Shown here piece after piece: positions 53,682 through 62,959 of a stretch of 64,000 nt of DNA. A program made the position numbers and the translations under genes. The stretch is from Pyrobaculum sp. WP30 (GTDB lineage Archaea; Thermoproteota; Thermoprotei; Thermoproteales; Thermoproteaceae), in NCBI GenBank assembly GCA_001189275.1, contig CP012158.1:992001-1056000 (forward strand), read 5' to 3'. Numbering within the stretch: the stretch's first letter is position 1; each line of letters opens with the position of its first letter. The notes beneath the pieces are model-generated. The model saw nothing but the letters and a program-made list of their open reading frames with translations. It ran no database searches and was not told the DNA's origin.

Positions 53682-54689
53682 TCACATCTCCTGCAACGCC
53701 CTCCTCAACGCCTCTCTATGCAGTGGGGTGTGCCAAGCCACGCGCCTCCCCACACCGATTTCGGGGTCCTTTTCGGGCGGGGGCTGGTCTATCCAAGCCC
53801 ACTCCTCCCTCCTATACATGTGGTAGATGATTAAATTCCTCTCCTCCAGCTCGTCGATCAACTCCTCCGGCGCGTCGGGACTCCAAAGCGCGTCCGGGTC
53901 CTCCACCGCCGCCTCAAGCCACCTCCTCCACCTAGCCACAAAACCAGCAGAAAACCTCTTCTCGTCGACGAGACGAGAAACCACCCCCTCCACGTTCCAC
54001 AGGGCCTCATACAGCCTAGACAACATCCTCGGATTTCCCCCCGTCAGACGCCAAGCCTCGTCAAACGGCGGCTTTGGGCTTGGGATCTTGTCGTAGAGCT
54101 GTTGAAAACCCTCCTTGGACATGTTCCACATGGGGGCAACCTCAGCCCAGAGATGACGCCCAACCTCCCGCCGCGAAACCCCCTCGCTGGTGGCGACGAG
54201 GACCACCATCCTCTCGTACCTCGACGCTGGGTATTCGATGAGGTTCAGCAACGCCTTGACATACGCCGCCACCGCGTCCAGCCCTATGGCTTGGAAGACG
54301 TCGTCTGCCACCACGGCGATTCTCCCCCGCCTCGCCTTCTGCAGCTTCCGGACGAAGTCAAGCGCGACCCAGGCAACTCTGCCTAGGGCGTTTTCGCCAA
54401 GGGCCCTCTCCACAAACTGCACGAATTCACGCCGAATGTCGGGCACCGCCACCTCAGCCCTAAACTCCCACTCCAGAGGATGAAGATAAAACACATCAAA
54501 CCCCAACTCCTTAAGCATCGCAGAGACTTGCCGGAGAAACGCCGACTTGCCGCAACCCTCCGGACCGAAGATAACCACCGGAAATCTGGTGCCCCTCTCC
54601 GCCCACTCCCCCACCTGCCCAAGCGCCCGCTCTCTATCCGTAAACTCCACCCTGAGACCGGAGACGAGCTCCAGCTCAACCCTCTTCAC
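53682..54689 (-). CDS. Archaeal P-loop ATPase, copy B
   Basis: 335 aa paralogue of copy A (40501-41508). Walker A GPEGCGKSAFL, Walker B IAVVADDVFQAIG (Asp-Asp in place of Asp-Glu), VLVATSEGVSRREVGRHLWA, LTGGNPRMLSRLYEAL and a closely similar C-terminus. GTG 54689 is leaderless (TATA gttataaag, 54711-54719). The loss of the Walker B Glu may slow hydrolysis. Role unknown. Confidence 0.8.
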   Translation of the reverse strand: MKRVELELVSGLRVEFTDRERALGQVGEWAERGTRFPVVIFGPEGCGKSAFLRQVSAMLKELGFDVFYLHPLEWEFRAEVAVPDIRREFVQFVERALGENALGRVAWVALDFVRKLQKARRGRIAVVADDVFQAIGLDAVAAYVKALLNLIEYPASRYERMVVLVATSEGVSRREVGRHLWAEVAPMWNMSKEGFQQLYDKIPSPKPPFDEAWRLTGGNPRMLSRLYEALWNVEGVVSRLVDEKRFSAGFVARWRRWLEAAVEDPDALWSPDAPEELIDELEERNLIIYHMYRREEWAWIDQPPPEKDPEIGVGRRVAWHTPLHREALRRALQEM

Positions 54690-54989
54690 GCCTCTACGCC
54701 GGCCCACCTTTATAACCCTAAAACCCACAAACACCTACAGCCAGCCACGAAACCACCACGCCCCCCAACCCACGAGACGCGCCAAAACCCACAGCCCCAC
54801 TACACAGACGCCACCAACTACGGCGCCTCCACGAGCCACAAAACACAACTAGAGACAACGACTGAAACACAGCGGCGGCGAGACCCACAACACACCACCG
54901 ACGCCACGCCACAACCACAGACGCCGCAACGACCACCCCATATCAGAAATAAAGCCTAAGGGTTAAAGCCGGCAGGTTGTTGTGTTAGG
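54690..54989 (+). other. CA-rich intergenic region
   Basis: The plus strand is unusually rich in C and A (cacaaacacc, ccaccacgcccc) for about 220 bases. No promoter other than that of ATPase copy B and no gene recognised. Confidence 0.4.
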
Positions 54990-57419
54990 CTAAGGCCAGG
55001 TGGCTAGGGTTCTGAAGTTTAGCCCGTATCTATAGCCGTATTGAGATAGGTAATTCCAGCTTACCACCCTGGCCGTGTTGGTCTGCGAATCCAGGAGGGA
55101 TCTGCCGTGGTAGTGGAGGTAGGCCGCGGCTGCTCTGGTGTCGTCGCCTCCTATGCCCCACGCCAGCACCACGGCCTTGCCGCGGTCGACGAGCTTAGCC
55201 ACCACGAAGCAGTTGGATGTGCACAGCAACGCGCCGGTCCGCCCATCTACTATGCCGCCCCGGCTTGTGCTGTAGTAGAAGGGTAGGCCCCCGAACCCCG
55301 GCCTATCTGGCGGGTTGTACAGCCGCGTGAAGCTGTTGGCCAGCGGGCCGCCCACTGAGAAGACATACGGCGGAAGTTTGTCAAATACCGCCTCTGAGTC
55401 TAGAAGCCCTAAGCCGCCGGCGGCCATCGCGGCGCCCACCGCGTCTATAGACGCCGCATTGGCCCCCACCACGGCCGCCGCCGTGTAGACGGCGCCGGGG
55501 CAGACGGAGGCTCCCTCGAAGCCGGAGGGCCATGAAGCCAACACACGGAAGTCTGTCGTGTTTATCACTACGGCGTAGGCCCTAGGCGGCATGCACTCAG
55601 CCAGCCATCTGGCGGCTCTCCTCGTGTCCTCACCGCCGATGCCCCACACCAAAACGTACACCCGCGACCCATTAGGCACCACCGCCACCACAGCCGCCTT
55701 GCTACGCCAGACTTGACCAGTCCTAGCGTCTCTTATCCCTCCAGCCGCCGTGTCGAAGTAAAACGGAAGCCCGCCGGCGCCCGGCCGGTCGGGCGGATTA
55801 AGCGCCCTAGTCAGGGAGTTGGCAAGCGGTCCGCCTACGGAAACTACAACCCCCGGATACTGCACAGCAAATAAGCCGGCGTAGTACGAATACCTTATCT
55901 GGACAAGCCACTTCTCGCTGTCTAGATATACAAAAATCGGGTCAAAGAGTTGGCGTTCCACCGGAACTGGATAAAAGAACAATGTATTGAATAATATACG
56001 CCCAACTGGCAGAGTATACGTCGCCGTAGGCGAGAAGGCGGTCCTTGCATACACCGCGGCCACCGAATCTACAGCGGCGGCTCTGGAGCCAACTACAAAG
56101 GTGGCGTTGGCGCCCACCACGTCGGCCAGCGTAGGCAAGCCAACGACGACTCTGGCATGCGTCGAGTTGCGCCAAAGCACAGAAACCCGCACCCCTGATA
56201 CCCAGGCCGACTGGCCCACGTCGAGGAAGTTCACGTCAGAGGCGAAGCTTGAGGGAGAGGTCGCATTGAATATGTACTGGAAATACACCCACCGCCCGCT
56301 GGGGCCAGGTGTATTGAGCACTTTATGCACCACAACGCCGCACCAATCTAAATACTGCTCGTAGACGCCCGCACATTTATACTCCACCGTGTAGACGCCG
56401 TCTGAAGCTGGAATATAAACGCCGCTCCGCGGCCCCAAGAACCAAACCCCCACGCCAGAACCGACAAAGGAGCCCCACCCCAAGAAGTAGAGATGTGGCA
56501 GAGCCAGCCCGTTAGGCAGTATATAGAGTGTCTTACCAAGCCAAGAGTTGAGATACCGCCACAACCTAATAATGCCGCCCATAACATCCCAGTAGTTGTC
56601 ATATGCAGGCAGATCATTGCCGCCGGCAGACGGCGCGCCTGGGTGATGCAGTCCCAAGTTATGGCCGAACTCGTGGGCAAAAACCAGCACATCCGGCCAC
56701 CGTTGAGTAAAGTTGGCGGAGTAATATATTTGCGACACGGCCAGCCAGATTGTGCCATATGGCGTGTTGAAGCTCCAGAAGCGGATAGTGCCACGTCCAT
56801 CGGCCGAGTCGCACGGTGGTACATCGTTAAGGACAATAACTAGGTATGAATATGAGGGAAGCTTGACCCCTTTACTGTACAAAATGTTTATCACATCTGT
56901 AGCTATCGAAGAGAAGGTGTCACCGGTGTTGCAATAATCGGCCTTAGTCCTCGGTAGAGAAACCCAGCCCCAGTGAATGTAGAAGGGCCGGATAACTACG
57001 GCGCCGCCCGAGGCCGACTCCCAGAAGTGGCGCATTGAAGGAAACGGCCCAAACACCACGTCATGCACGTAAGACATGTTGGAGGGCTCAGCAGACACGC
57101 CAGCAAACTTAGCCGCCACCAACGTCACCAACAGAGAACCGGAGACCGGCAAGCTCGGGATTGTTTGTGCAAGCTCCCGCGGCGCCAAAACCATTGCCTT
57201 CACCCCCAATTCGGTGTAGACAAACTCCGCCTCCACCCTCTCCCCGGTGCCTGCCAGCGGAGGTTCTACTAGCGGGATTAACGTGCCGTTGTCCAGCATG
57301 AGGAGGAAATACGTCACGGACGACCCATTTACAAAAAGAACATCATGCCCAACCACGTAGCCGCTAAGCGCGAAGGCCAGCCAAGCCGCGGCCAATGAAA
57401 GAAGCAACGCCTTATTCAT
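54990..57419 (-). CDS. Secreted metzincin-type metalloprotease with S-layer-like repeats
   Basis: 809 aa. Signal peptide (1-18), a beta-rich propeptide-like part, then a protease domain with zinc motif HEFGHNLGLHH (about 249-259) and a Met-turn-like YWDVMGG about 20 residues later. The C-terminal 280 residues contain two copies of a module beginning SVGGPLAN, with NPPDRPG, GLPFY, GGI.D.RTG and V.AWGIGG.DTRAAA, similar to archaeal S-layer/cell-surface repeats. No membrane anchor of its own. Its ATG overlaps the end of the small anchored-protein gene by 8 bases; the pair is duplicated at 58165-59390. Confidence 0.82.
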   Translation of the reverse strand: MNKALLLSLAAAWLAFALSGYVVGHDVLFVNGSSVTYFLLMLDNGTLIPLVEPPLAGTGERVEAEFVYTELGVKAMVLAPRELAQTIPSLPVSGSLLVTLVAAKFAGVSAEPSNMSYVHDVVFGPFPSMRHFWESASGGAVVIRPFYIHWGWVSLPRTKADYCNTGDTFSSIATDVINILYSKGVKLPSYSYLVIVLNDVPPCDSADGRGTIRFWSFNTPYGTIWLAVSQIYYSANFTQRWPDVLVFAHEFGHNLGLHHPGAPSAGGNDLPAYDNYWDVMGGIIRLWRYLNSWLGKTLYILPNGLALPHLYFLGWGSFVGSGVGVWFLGPRSGVYIPASDGVYTVEYKCAGVYEQYLDWCGVVVHKVLNTPGPSGRWVYFQYIFNATSPSSFASDVNFLDVGQSAWVSGVRVSVLWRNSTHARVVVGLPTLADVVGANATFVVGSRAAAVDSVAAVYARTAFSPTATYTLPVGRILFNTLFFYPVPVERQLFDPIFVYLDSEKWLVQIRYSYYAGLFAVQYPGVVVSVGGPLANSLTRALNPPDRPGAGGLPFYFDTAAGGIRDARTGQVWRSKAAVVAVVPNGSRVYVLVWGIGGEDTRRAARWLAECMPPRAYAVVINTTDFRVLASWPSGFEGASVCPGAVYTAAAVVGANAASIDAVGAAMAAGGLGLLDSEAVFDKLPPYVFSVGGPLANSFTRLYNPPDRPGFGGLPFYYSTSRGGIVDGRTGALLCTSNCFVVAKLVDRGKAVVLAWGIGGDDTRAAAAYLHYHGRSLLDSQTNTARVVSWNYLSQYGYRYGLNFRTLATWP

Positions 57420-57798
57420 ACACCATCAAAGCCTTAAATTTCCTCTCCTGCCACCATCCCGTCACGTAGACGGGTCTCTGGGGATTGCCCACATAGACGG
57501 CGAAGTGGTCCTTAAGCCTTATGTCGGCGTTAGAGAGATCAAGCGGAACATGCGTGCCGTTGCCGAAATCTAGAAAGAACTCCGTACGAGACCCATTCGC
57601 ATAATCTACAACAACGGCTACTATGAAGCCGCGCAGAGTTCTCACTGGAGGAGTGGGAGAAGCCGCGTTGACCCCCTCAGAAGACCCACGCAAAGATGCG
57701 GCCACCCAAGCCGCCGCGGCAACCAAAACAGCCACAACCACCACCGGAAATACCAACCTCATAACACCCAAACCCCGAACATTCATAGACCCTATCAT
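57412..57798 (-). CDS. Small membrane-anchored partner of the protease, copy 1
   Basis: 128 aa from ATG 57798 (TATA ttatatatc about 25 bases upstream; ATG 57807 and 57786 are also in frame). One N-terminal membrane helix, a short linker, then a compact beta domain: LRGFIVAVVVDYANGS, FFLDFGNGTHVPLDL, LKDHFAVYVG, RPVYVTGWW and KALMVYE. The domain looks like a small OB/SH3-type barrel. Overlaps the protease gene by 8 bases and would place a binding domain outside the cell next to it. A chaperone, inhibitor or anchor role is inferred only. Confidence 0.68.
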   Translation of the reverse strand: MIGSMNVRGLGVMRLVFPVVVVAVLVAAAAWVAASLRGSSEGVNAASPTPPVRTLRGFIVAVVVDYANGSRTEFFLDFGNGTHVPLDLSNADIRLKDHFAVYVGNPQRPVYVTGWWQERKFKALMVYE

Positions 57799-57839
57799 AG
57801 TATGCAAATAATATAGATATATAAAAACTTTCCATATGT

Positions 57840-58162
57840 ATGAAGACTGCCGTCGGACTTATCCTCGCCCTCGCCATTACGACATTGTTGATATCAAACC
57901 CCCCGAACCAGTCCACTGTTAACGGGACCACATCCGCCAGACGTGCAGAAGTGGCGTGGCGCGACCTCATAACTGCATTAACCGCCGACCTCGTAACTGG
58001 CGGATATACCGGGTTGTTCCGCGAGCTAGGCGGCGGCACACACGTCAAGCTAGCCCACAAACGCCACGACTAGGTTAAAAGATCACTTCGCAACATATAT
58101 CGGAATTTCGGCAACACCTTATGCGTCTGGAACCGCTCGTCTTGAAGCCTTAGAGATATTAG
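57840..58162 (+). pseudogene. Third, inverted and decayed copy of the small anchored protein
   Basis: From ATG 57840 (TATA atatataaaaac, 57820-57831): a signal-like start, then EVAWRDLITALTADLVTGGY and GGGTHVKL. After a stop at 58071-58073 the homology continues in another frame from 58076 as LKDHFATYIG and ARLEALEI, the counterparts of LKDHFAVYVG and KALMVYE. One indel therefore splits it. It lies between the two protease modules on the opposite strand. Confidence 0.65.
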
Positions 58163-58164
58163 AT

Positions 58165-58978
58165 AATACGCCCGGCAACCTGCAGAGTGCCCACGTCGAA
58201 GAAGTTGACAGACGAGACAAACCACCCCGTGACGTTTAGAACGATGTGGAAAAACACCCGGCAGTCACTTGCCGATCTAGAAAACCTGTGCACAACCACT
58301 CCACACCAGTCAAGAAACTGCTAGTAGACGCCGCATTTATACTCCACCGTACATACGCCGTCTAAGCCAGATACATACACTCCACCCCGCGGCCCGACGA
58401 GCCAGCTCCCAGCGCCAAAGCCCACAAACCGCCCAGCCCCGAAATAATACAGTTAAGGAAGCGGCAAACCCCTCGACAGGCGGCAACTCGTAACCCCAAG
58501 CCACGAGCTAAGCCGTACAGAGGCGCCAGAGACGCTCACAGCATCCCGCACGTCATCATACTCACTAACCAGGTTGCCGGGATGGCCCAAGCTACGGCCG
58601 AACTCGTGAACAAAGACGTCGACGTCCGGCTCCCGAGTCAGCCAATCAGCGTAGTGATAATACTGAGTAACCGCCACACGCAGTGTGCCGTACGCGGCGG
58701 CGTACACGTCAAAACCCACAGTACCCAAGCCAGCAACAAAGCTGTAACACGGGAGCCCTTACCTCCTCTTCTGTGTAGACAAGCTCCGCCTCCACCCTCT
58801 CCCCAGTGCCCACCAGCGGAGGTTCTACTAGCGGGATTAACGTGCCGTTGTCAAGCCTGAGGAGGAACTACGTCACGGATGACCCATTTACAAAAAGCAC
58901 ATCACGCCCAACCACGAAGCCGCTAAGCGCAAAAACCAGCCACCCCAAGGCAAGTAATATAAGCAACGCCTTAGTCAT
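58165..58978 (-). pseudogene. Decayed second copy of the metzincin protease
   Basis: The first 200 bases from ATG 58978 match the protease at 57419 closely (FALSGFVVGRDVLFVNGSSV), but codon 37 or so has become TAG (58868-58870). After a deletion of roughly 400 bases the zinc-site region reappears as VFVHEFGRSLGHPG, with the second and third His lost, then pieces matching 56260-56500. The S-layer repeats are missing. Overlaps the intact small gene by the same 8 bases as the working module. Confidence 0.82.
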
Positions 58979-59390
58979 AAATCTCCAGCGCCTTCAAAAC
59001 CGTGCCGTTCCAAATCCCCCTAACGTAGACAGGCCTGTCTCCCAAATAATACACAATGAAATGATCCCGCAACCTAACTGTGGCATTTGTCAAGTCAAGC
59101 CTAACCATTGTACCGTTGCCAAAGCCAAAAAACCATTCGGTATATCCCCTCGTCATTTGTCCGCTTGTCGGGTCAACAAAATCAACCACTACGGCAGAAA
59201 TGTAGCCTCGCCACGTCACCTCCACGGGTTGCTGGGGAGTCTTGTTGGTTTGTTGTGTTTGCGTGGTGGTGTCGGTAGTCAGCGGGGGTTGTTGCGTGGG
59301 CGGCGTGGATTCACGCGGCGCCGACACAAGCCACACAGCCGCGACCACCAACGCCACCACCACAACCAACACCAAAAACCCGAACTTCAT
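58971..59390 (-). CDS. Small membrane-anchored partner, copy 2
   Basis: 139 aa. N-terminal membrane helix (about 4-23), a longer Thr/Gln/Pro linker (about 27-55), then the same beta domain as copy 1: WRGYISAVVVDFVDP, WFFGFGNGTMVRLDL, LRDHFIVYYLGDRPVYV and LKALEIYD. TATA gtatttaagg (59411-59420) fits ATG 59390. It is intact although the protease gene behind it is dead, so it may have a role of its own or serve the copy-1 protease. Confidence 0.68.
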   Translation of the reverse strand: MKFGFLVLVVVVALVVAAVWLVSAPRESTPPTQQPPLTTDTTTQTQQTNKTPQQPVEVTWRGYISAVVVDFVDPTSGQMTRGYTEWFFGFGNGTMVRLDLTNATVRLRDHFIVYYLGDRPVYVRGIWNGTVLKALEIYD

Positions 59391-59687
59391 AAAAAAGTGA
59401 AAAAATTCACCTTAAATACTTTTTGTTTTTAGAAGTAAATTAGAAAGACCGCCGCCGTTGACTTTCTATTTACACACAGGATCTCTTATGCCAGCCACAG
59501 CCGTAAACGCCGCATCAAAGCTCTGCGGGTATGGCGGGTGGGTTTTCGGCTCTGATGCAACGTCCGCATAGAGCCCGAGAGACGCCGCTACATAGAGTGG
59601 CGAATCCTAGTGGGGTAGGCGCCGAAGGCGTTAGATTTGATAGCCTAAGTCGGACTGTGTATACTTGAGGCTATCTAGCGTGATTTG
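59391..59687 (-). other. Intergenic region with a coding remnant
   Basis: Minus-strand 59606-59469 is open for 46 codons between stops and reads coherently (LYVAASLGLYADVASEPKTH ... TAVAGIRDPVCK) but has no start codon. It is the tail of a lost gene, family unknown. The right end of the small-protein promoter is at 59411-59420. Confidence 0.3.
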
Positions 59688-60734
59688 TCATGGGTGTATG
59701 CTTTTGATTAGCTGTTCGTATTGGTCAACCACTTTGGCGATGTGGTATTGCCAAAGCGCCGCAACAGGGGGCTGGGGGATGTGGTCTGTGGAGATGGCTG
59801 CCGCAGCCTCCTCCGGCGTGGCCACCGCGGCGCCGTAGCCCAGCGCCTCCACCAGCTCCACCGCGGCGCTGTCCTTGCTCCCATGCACCACGGGATAGGC
59901 CCCAAGCGCAACCGCCTCGAGCGTTGCTATGCTGAAGCCCTCCGCAGGCGACATGTTGAGGTAGTAGACGCTACCCGCCACAATCCGCCGCTTCTCCTCC
60001 TCAGACGCGGAGGGGTAGAGGCGAAAAGTGTGGCGGCCCCTCTCGGCCTCCCGCCTCACCTCGTCCAACAGGGGGCCATCGCCCACCACAGCCACCCTCA
60101 GCCTACGCTCCACAAGACGCAACGCCGCAAGGGCCTCCCTAACCCCCTTATACTGCACCAGCCGGCTCACGATGACGACATCGAACTCCTTCCCCGCCAC
60201 CCGGTACTTCAGGTAGTCCTCCAGCCTGAGGCCAAAGGGGATCACGTAGACATCCTCCCTAATCCGCCTCACCCTCTCGGCGGTGAGCCTAGACGGCACA
60301 ACGACAGCACGCGGCCGCAGAACCACCCTCCTCTCAGCCCACCTCACGGCCCCGCCGACAATGGGCCCGAAATACTCCCTCCACTTACGCCCCCAGAACT
60401 CATGCAGAGTAAGAATCGTCTTCTCCCGCGGCAGGAGGAACACCTCGGTATACGGCACCGACGCGTCGACCACCCGACAACCTGCCATCTTTACGACACG
60501 CCTGACGGCCAAGGCGAATTGAAGCGCAGGCCAGAGCCGCCTCCTCCCCACCTCGTCGTAAAGCCGCGGCGGGGGGCCCACCGGCGCCAGTGGAACCTCG
60601 GAGGAGCCCCAGCTGTACGTGACGTACCGCACCTCATAACCCCTCCTCAGAAGCTCAACCGCAAACTCGTAGTACCTCCGCTCAGCACCCCCAAAGGTGT
60701 AGGGCCAAAGATTAGAACACACAAAGCAAATCAC
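59688..60734 (-). CDS. Family 4 glycosyltransferase
   Basis: 348 aa GT-B enzyme: CSNLWPYTFGGAERRYYEFA (acceptor loop), LHEFWGRKWREYFG, VVVPSRLTAERVRRI, VVIVSRLVQYKGVREALAAL, and donor site SPAEGFSIATLEAVALGAYP. GTG 60734 is about 22 bases after TATA gatttaaaaa. Stands apart from the main cluster at 42-51 kb but likely contributes to the same surface glycans. Single transcript. Confidence 0.83.
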   Translation of the reverse strand: MICFVCSNLWPYTFGGAERRYYEFAVELLRRGYEVRYVTYSWGSSEVPLAPVGPPPRLYDEVGRRRLWPALQFALAVRRVVKMAGCRVVDASVPYTEVFLLPREKTILTLHEFWGRKWREYFGPIVGGAVRWAERRVVLRPRAVVVPSRLTAERVRRIREDVYVIPFGLRLEDYLKYRVAGKEFDVVIVSRLVQYKGVREALAALRLVERRLRVAVVGDGPLLDEVRREAERGRHTFRLYPSASEEEKRRIVAGSVYYLNMSPAEGFSIATLEAVALGAYPVVHGSKDSAAVELVEALGYGAAVATPEEAAAAISTDHIPQPPVAALWQYHIAKVVDQYEQLIKSIHP

Positions 60735-60911
60735 AAAGCCTCAAAAGCCCATTTTTAAATCCTATACGCCCAAAACACCAACCCTTCGGCGGCTCCGTCC
60801 GTTGCCGACAAGCGAAGCAGTAAGACATCCTCCCGTTGCCTCGCTTGAGACCTCACAGAAAGACCCCCGAGCCACCCAACTCCAACTAACGAAGAGAAGA
60901 AAAAACTATGT

Positions 60912-62723
60912 TTAAGGCCAGGTGGCCAACACCTCGAATCTATCGTTACCGTCGGGAATCCCGTCGCCGTTGGTATCCACCCACCGCACCACAGCAGCGT
61001 ATTTGCCGTAGCCCTGCCACCAGAAGTTCCTCAGCCACACGCCGCTTGCATACGTCCCCTCGCCGCCGTTGCCCCACGCCAAAACCACAAGCCTATCCGG
61101 CAGGAGAGGATGCGTAGCAGTTACGTTTACTACAGCCACCAGGAACACGTTAGAGCCCGTATATAGCCGACCGGTCCGTGCATCCCTTATCCCGCCTGCA
61201 CCGGTGTCGTAGTAAAACGGCATGCCGTTAGGCGCCACTTTGTTCACTGGGTTAAAGTATCCAGTTACTCGATTAGCCAACGGGCCGCCCATCGAAACGT
61301 GGCACACAGAGAGCCTGTCCCAGTAAATGCCGCTACTTGTCAGAACCGCGCTGTCCAAATAACTCCAAGGTTGCGACGCCCTCCGCTCTACACCCAATTC
61401 GCTTGCCGCCACAAGGGCGCCTATCGTGTCGATGGCCGCAGCCCTCTCGCCTACATTATAAGAAACAGACCCCCTACATATCTCCAGCCGACTAAGGGTA
61501 GCTCTCCAACGCACCACGTATACTCGGAATTTATATACCCCGACATCGTCCCAAATGGAATATCCACCATAATACAACGGATACCACGACTCCACATAGT
61601 AAAGCCTCGGAGCTCCGCACGAGGTAGGCACAGCACTAAACATCGCAAGACGGTGATAATACCACCACCTAGCGAGTGGTACATAAACCGGAATGATATA
61701 TAGGCTATGAGACGGGGTCCTTGAGATCCAAAGATAGGTAGCGTTCACGAAGCGAGTTGGCGAGTTCAACTCCCAGGTGTAGTACCAATCTGGGACAAGC
61801 GCAGACATATTAACTCTAATACCTGTGAGCCAGGACTTCATGAATGCCGGTATCATGAAGGGCAGGAGCGTGTCGGATTCGCCGTCGGGCCACGCATACC
61901 ATGTCCTGTAGGACCATCTGCTCATCAGCAGGGGGCCGTCGTTCACAGAGAGGAAGGGACCTGTACACGCGGGATCAAGTTGCTGAGGATTCAAGGCGCC
62001 GTAGGTTGCGAGAGTAGCTAGGTGGAGGTTACGTAGGTTGTAGTCGCTGTGGAATATCACCACAGCCCTGGGTGCAACGCTACCATACGGCGTTTTTACA
62101 GTGACTACCCCGTAGGCGCCGCCCAAGTTGCCAGCGAGGCAGGGCAAGTCACCTACAAGATAGATATATAGCAACGACCCGTTGCTAATCTTAATTCCCC
62201 ACGTGTTGTACATATAGGCGACAACGTCTGCGAGCAACGCCTGGAGCGGGCTGTTCGTATTGCAGTAGTCGCTCCGCGGAAGTACGCCCCAGGCTTTTGA
62301 CGCAACCTCGTTAAGTATTAACCTTCCTTGGTATTCGGAGTAGAAATAATCTTTTACATATTTGAATGCGTATCTGATGAGGTTGAAGTCTGGCCTCTGC
62401 ATGTATCCAGGTAGGGCGAATCCGACCAAGTACGCATTGACAAGAACTGAGGAGTAGCTACTGAGCAACCCCCCGTAACCTAGCCCTCCATGTGCCGGCT
62501 CTGTGCTGAAGAGAGGCGTGCATTGATCAAGCGGAGCAGTTAGGAACTTGTCGCCCTCCTCCACTACGCACTGCATCTCGGCTCCAAGAATATTGACATG
62601 CGTTCCGTTATGTTGAGGCTGTGTAGTATTTACATACAACAATGTCCATACACCCACGGGTCCAGCTTTTACAAGCACCACAAGTCCCAACAACACGAGC
62701 ACCCACCCCCACATCCTGCTCAT
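60912..62723 (-). CDS. Secreted paralogue of the metzincin without its active site
   Basis: 603 aa. Signal peptide (1-21). The region LPRSDYCNTNSPLQALLADV, then TPYGSVAPRAVVIF, lines up with LPRTKADYCNTGDTFSSIAT and TPYGTIWLAVSQIY of the 809-aa protease, but where that has HEFGHNLGLHH this one reads ATLATYGALNP: no zinc ligands. The C-terminus has one S-layer-type module (SMGGPLANRVTGYFNP, GMPFYYDTGAGGIRDARTG, VVLAWGNGGEGT). TATA gttaaatatt suits ATG 62723. Probably a structural or binding protein derived from the protease scaffold. Confidence 0.75.
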   Translation of the reverse strand: MSRMWGWVLVLLGLVVLVKAGPVGVWTLLYVNTTQPQHNGTHVNILGAEMQCVVEEGDKFLTAPLDQCTPLFSTEPAHGGLGYGGLLSSYSSVLVNAYLVGFALPGYMQRPDFNLIRYAFKYVKDYFYSEYQGRLILNEVASKAWGVLPRSDYCNTNSPLQALLADVVAYMYNTWGIKISNGSLLYIYLVGDLPCLAGNLGGAYGVVTVKTPYGSVAPRAVVIFHSDYNLRNLHLATLATYGALNPQQLDPACTGPFLSVNDGPLLMSRWSYRTWYAWPDGESDTLLPFMIPAFMKSWLTGIRVNMSALVPDWYYTWELNSPTRFVNATYLWISRTPSHSLYIIPVYVPLARWWYYHRLAMFSAVPTSCGAPRLYYVESWYPLYYGGYSIWDDVGVYKFRVYVVRWRATLSRLEICRGSVSYNVGERAAAIDTIGALVAASELGVERRASQPWSYLDSAVLTSSGIYWDRLSVCHVSMGGPLANRVTGYFNPVNKVAPNGMPFYYDTGAGGIRDARTGRLYTGSNVFLVAVVNVTATHPLLPDRLVVLAWGNGGEGTYASGVWLRNFWWQGYGKYAAVVRWVDTNGDGIPDGNDRFEVLATWP

Positions 62724-62824
62724 AAAAAAGGTCTGTATAGCAATATTTAACGTTTTTTCATAGCATCTTCGGCGCAGATGTATTTATGTATCAAGCCGTG
62801 TTCTATATCTCAATCCGTAGAAAG

Positions 62825-62959
62825 ATGAATATGTACTTACTTTCATGGATCCGTATTGATTTAATTTATATATTTCTATTAACTTTAATTTTAAATATAG
62901 CGAAACAAGCAGATACAGCTACTATTATTTTTATTATAAAATTTTTGAAATATGTATAG
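62825..62959 (+). CDS. Tiny AT-rich hydrophobic protein
   Basis: 44 codons in a strongly AT-rich island. Two hydrophobic stretches (DLIYIFLLTLILNIA and TIIFIIKFLKYV). TATA-like ttctatatctc (62801-62811) is about 19-24 bases before ATG 62825. Composition differs from the rest of the window, so it may be acquired or simply chance in AT-rich DNA. Confidence 0.33.
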   Translation: MNMYLLSWIRIDLIYIFLLTLILNIAKQADTATIIFIIKFLKYV

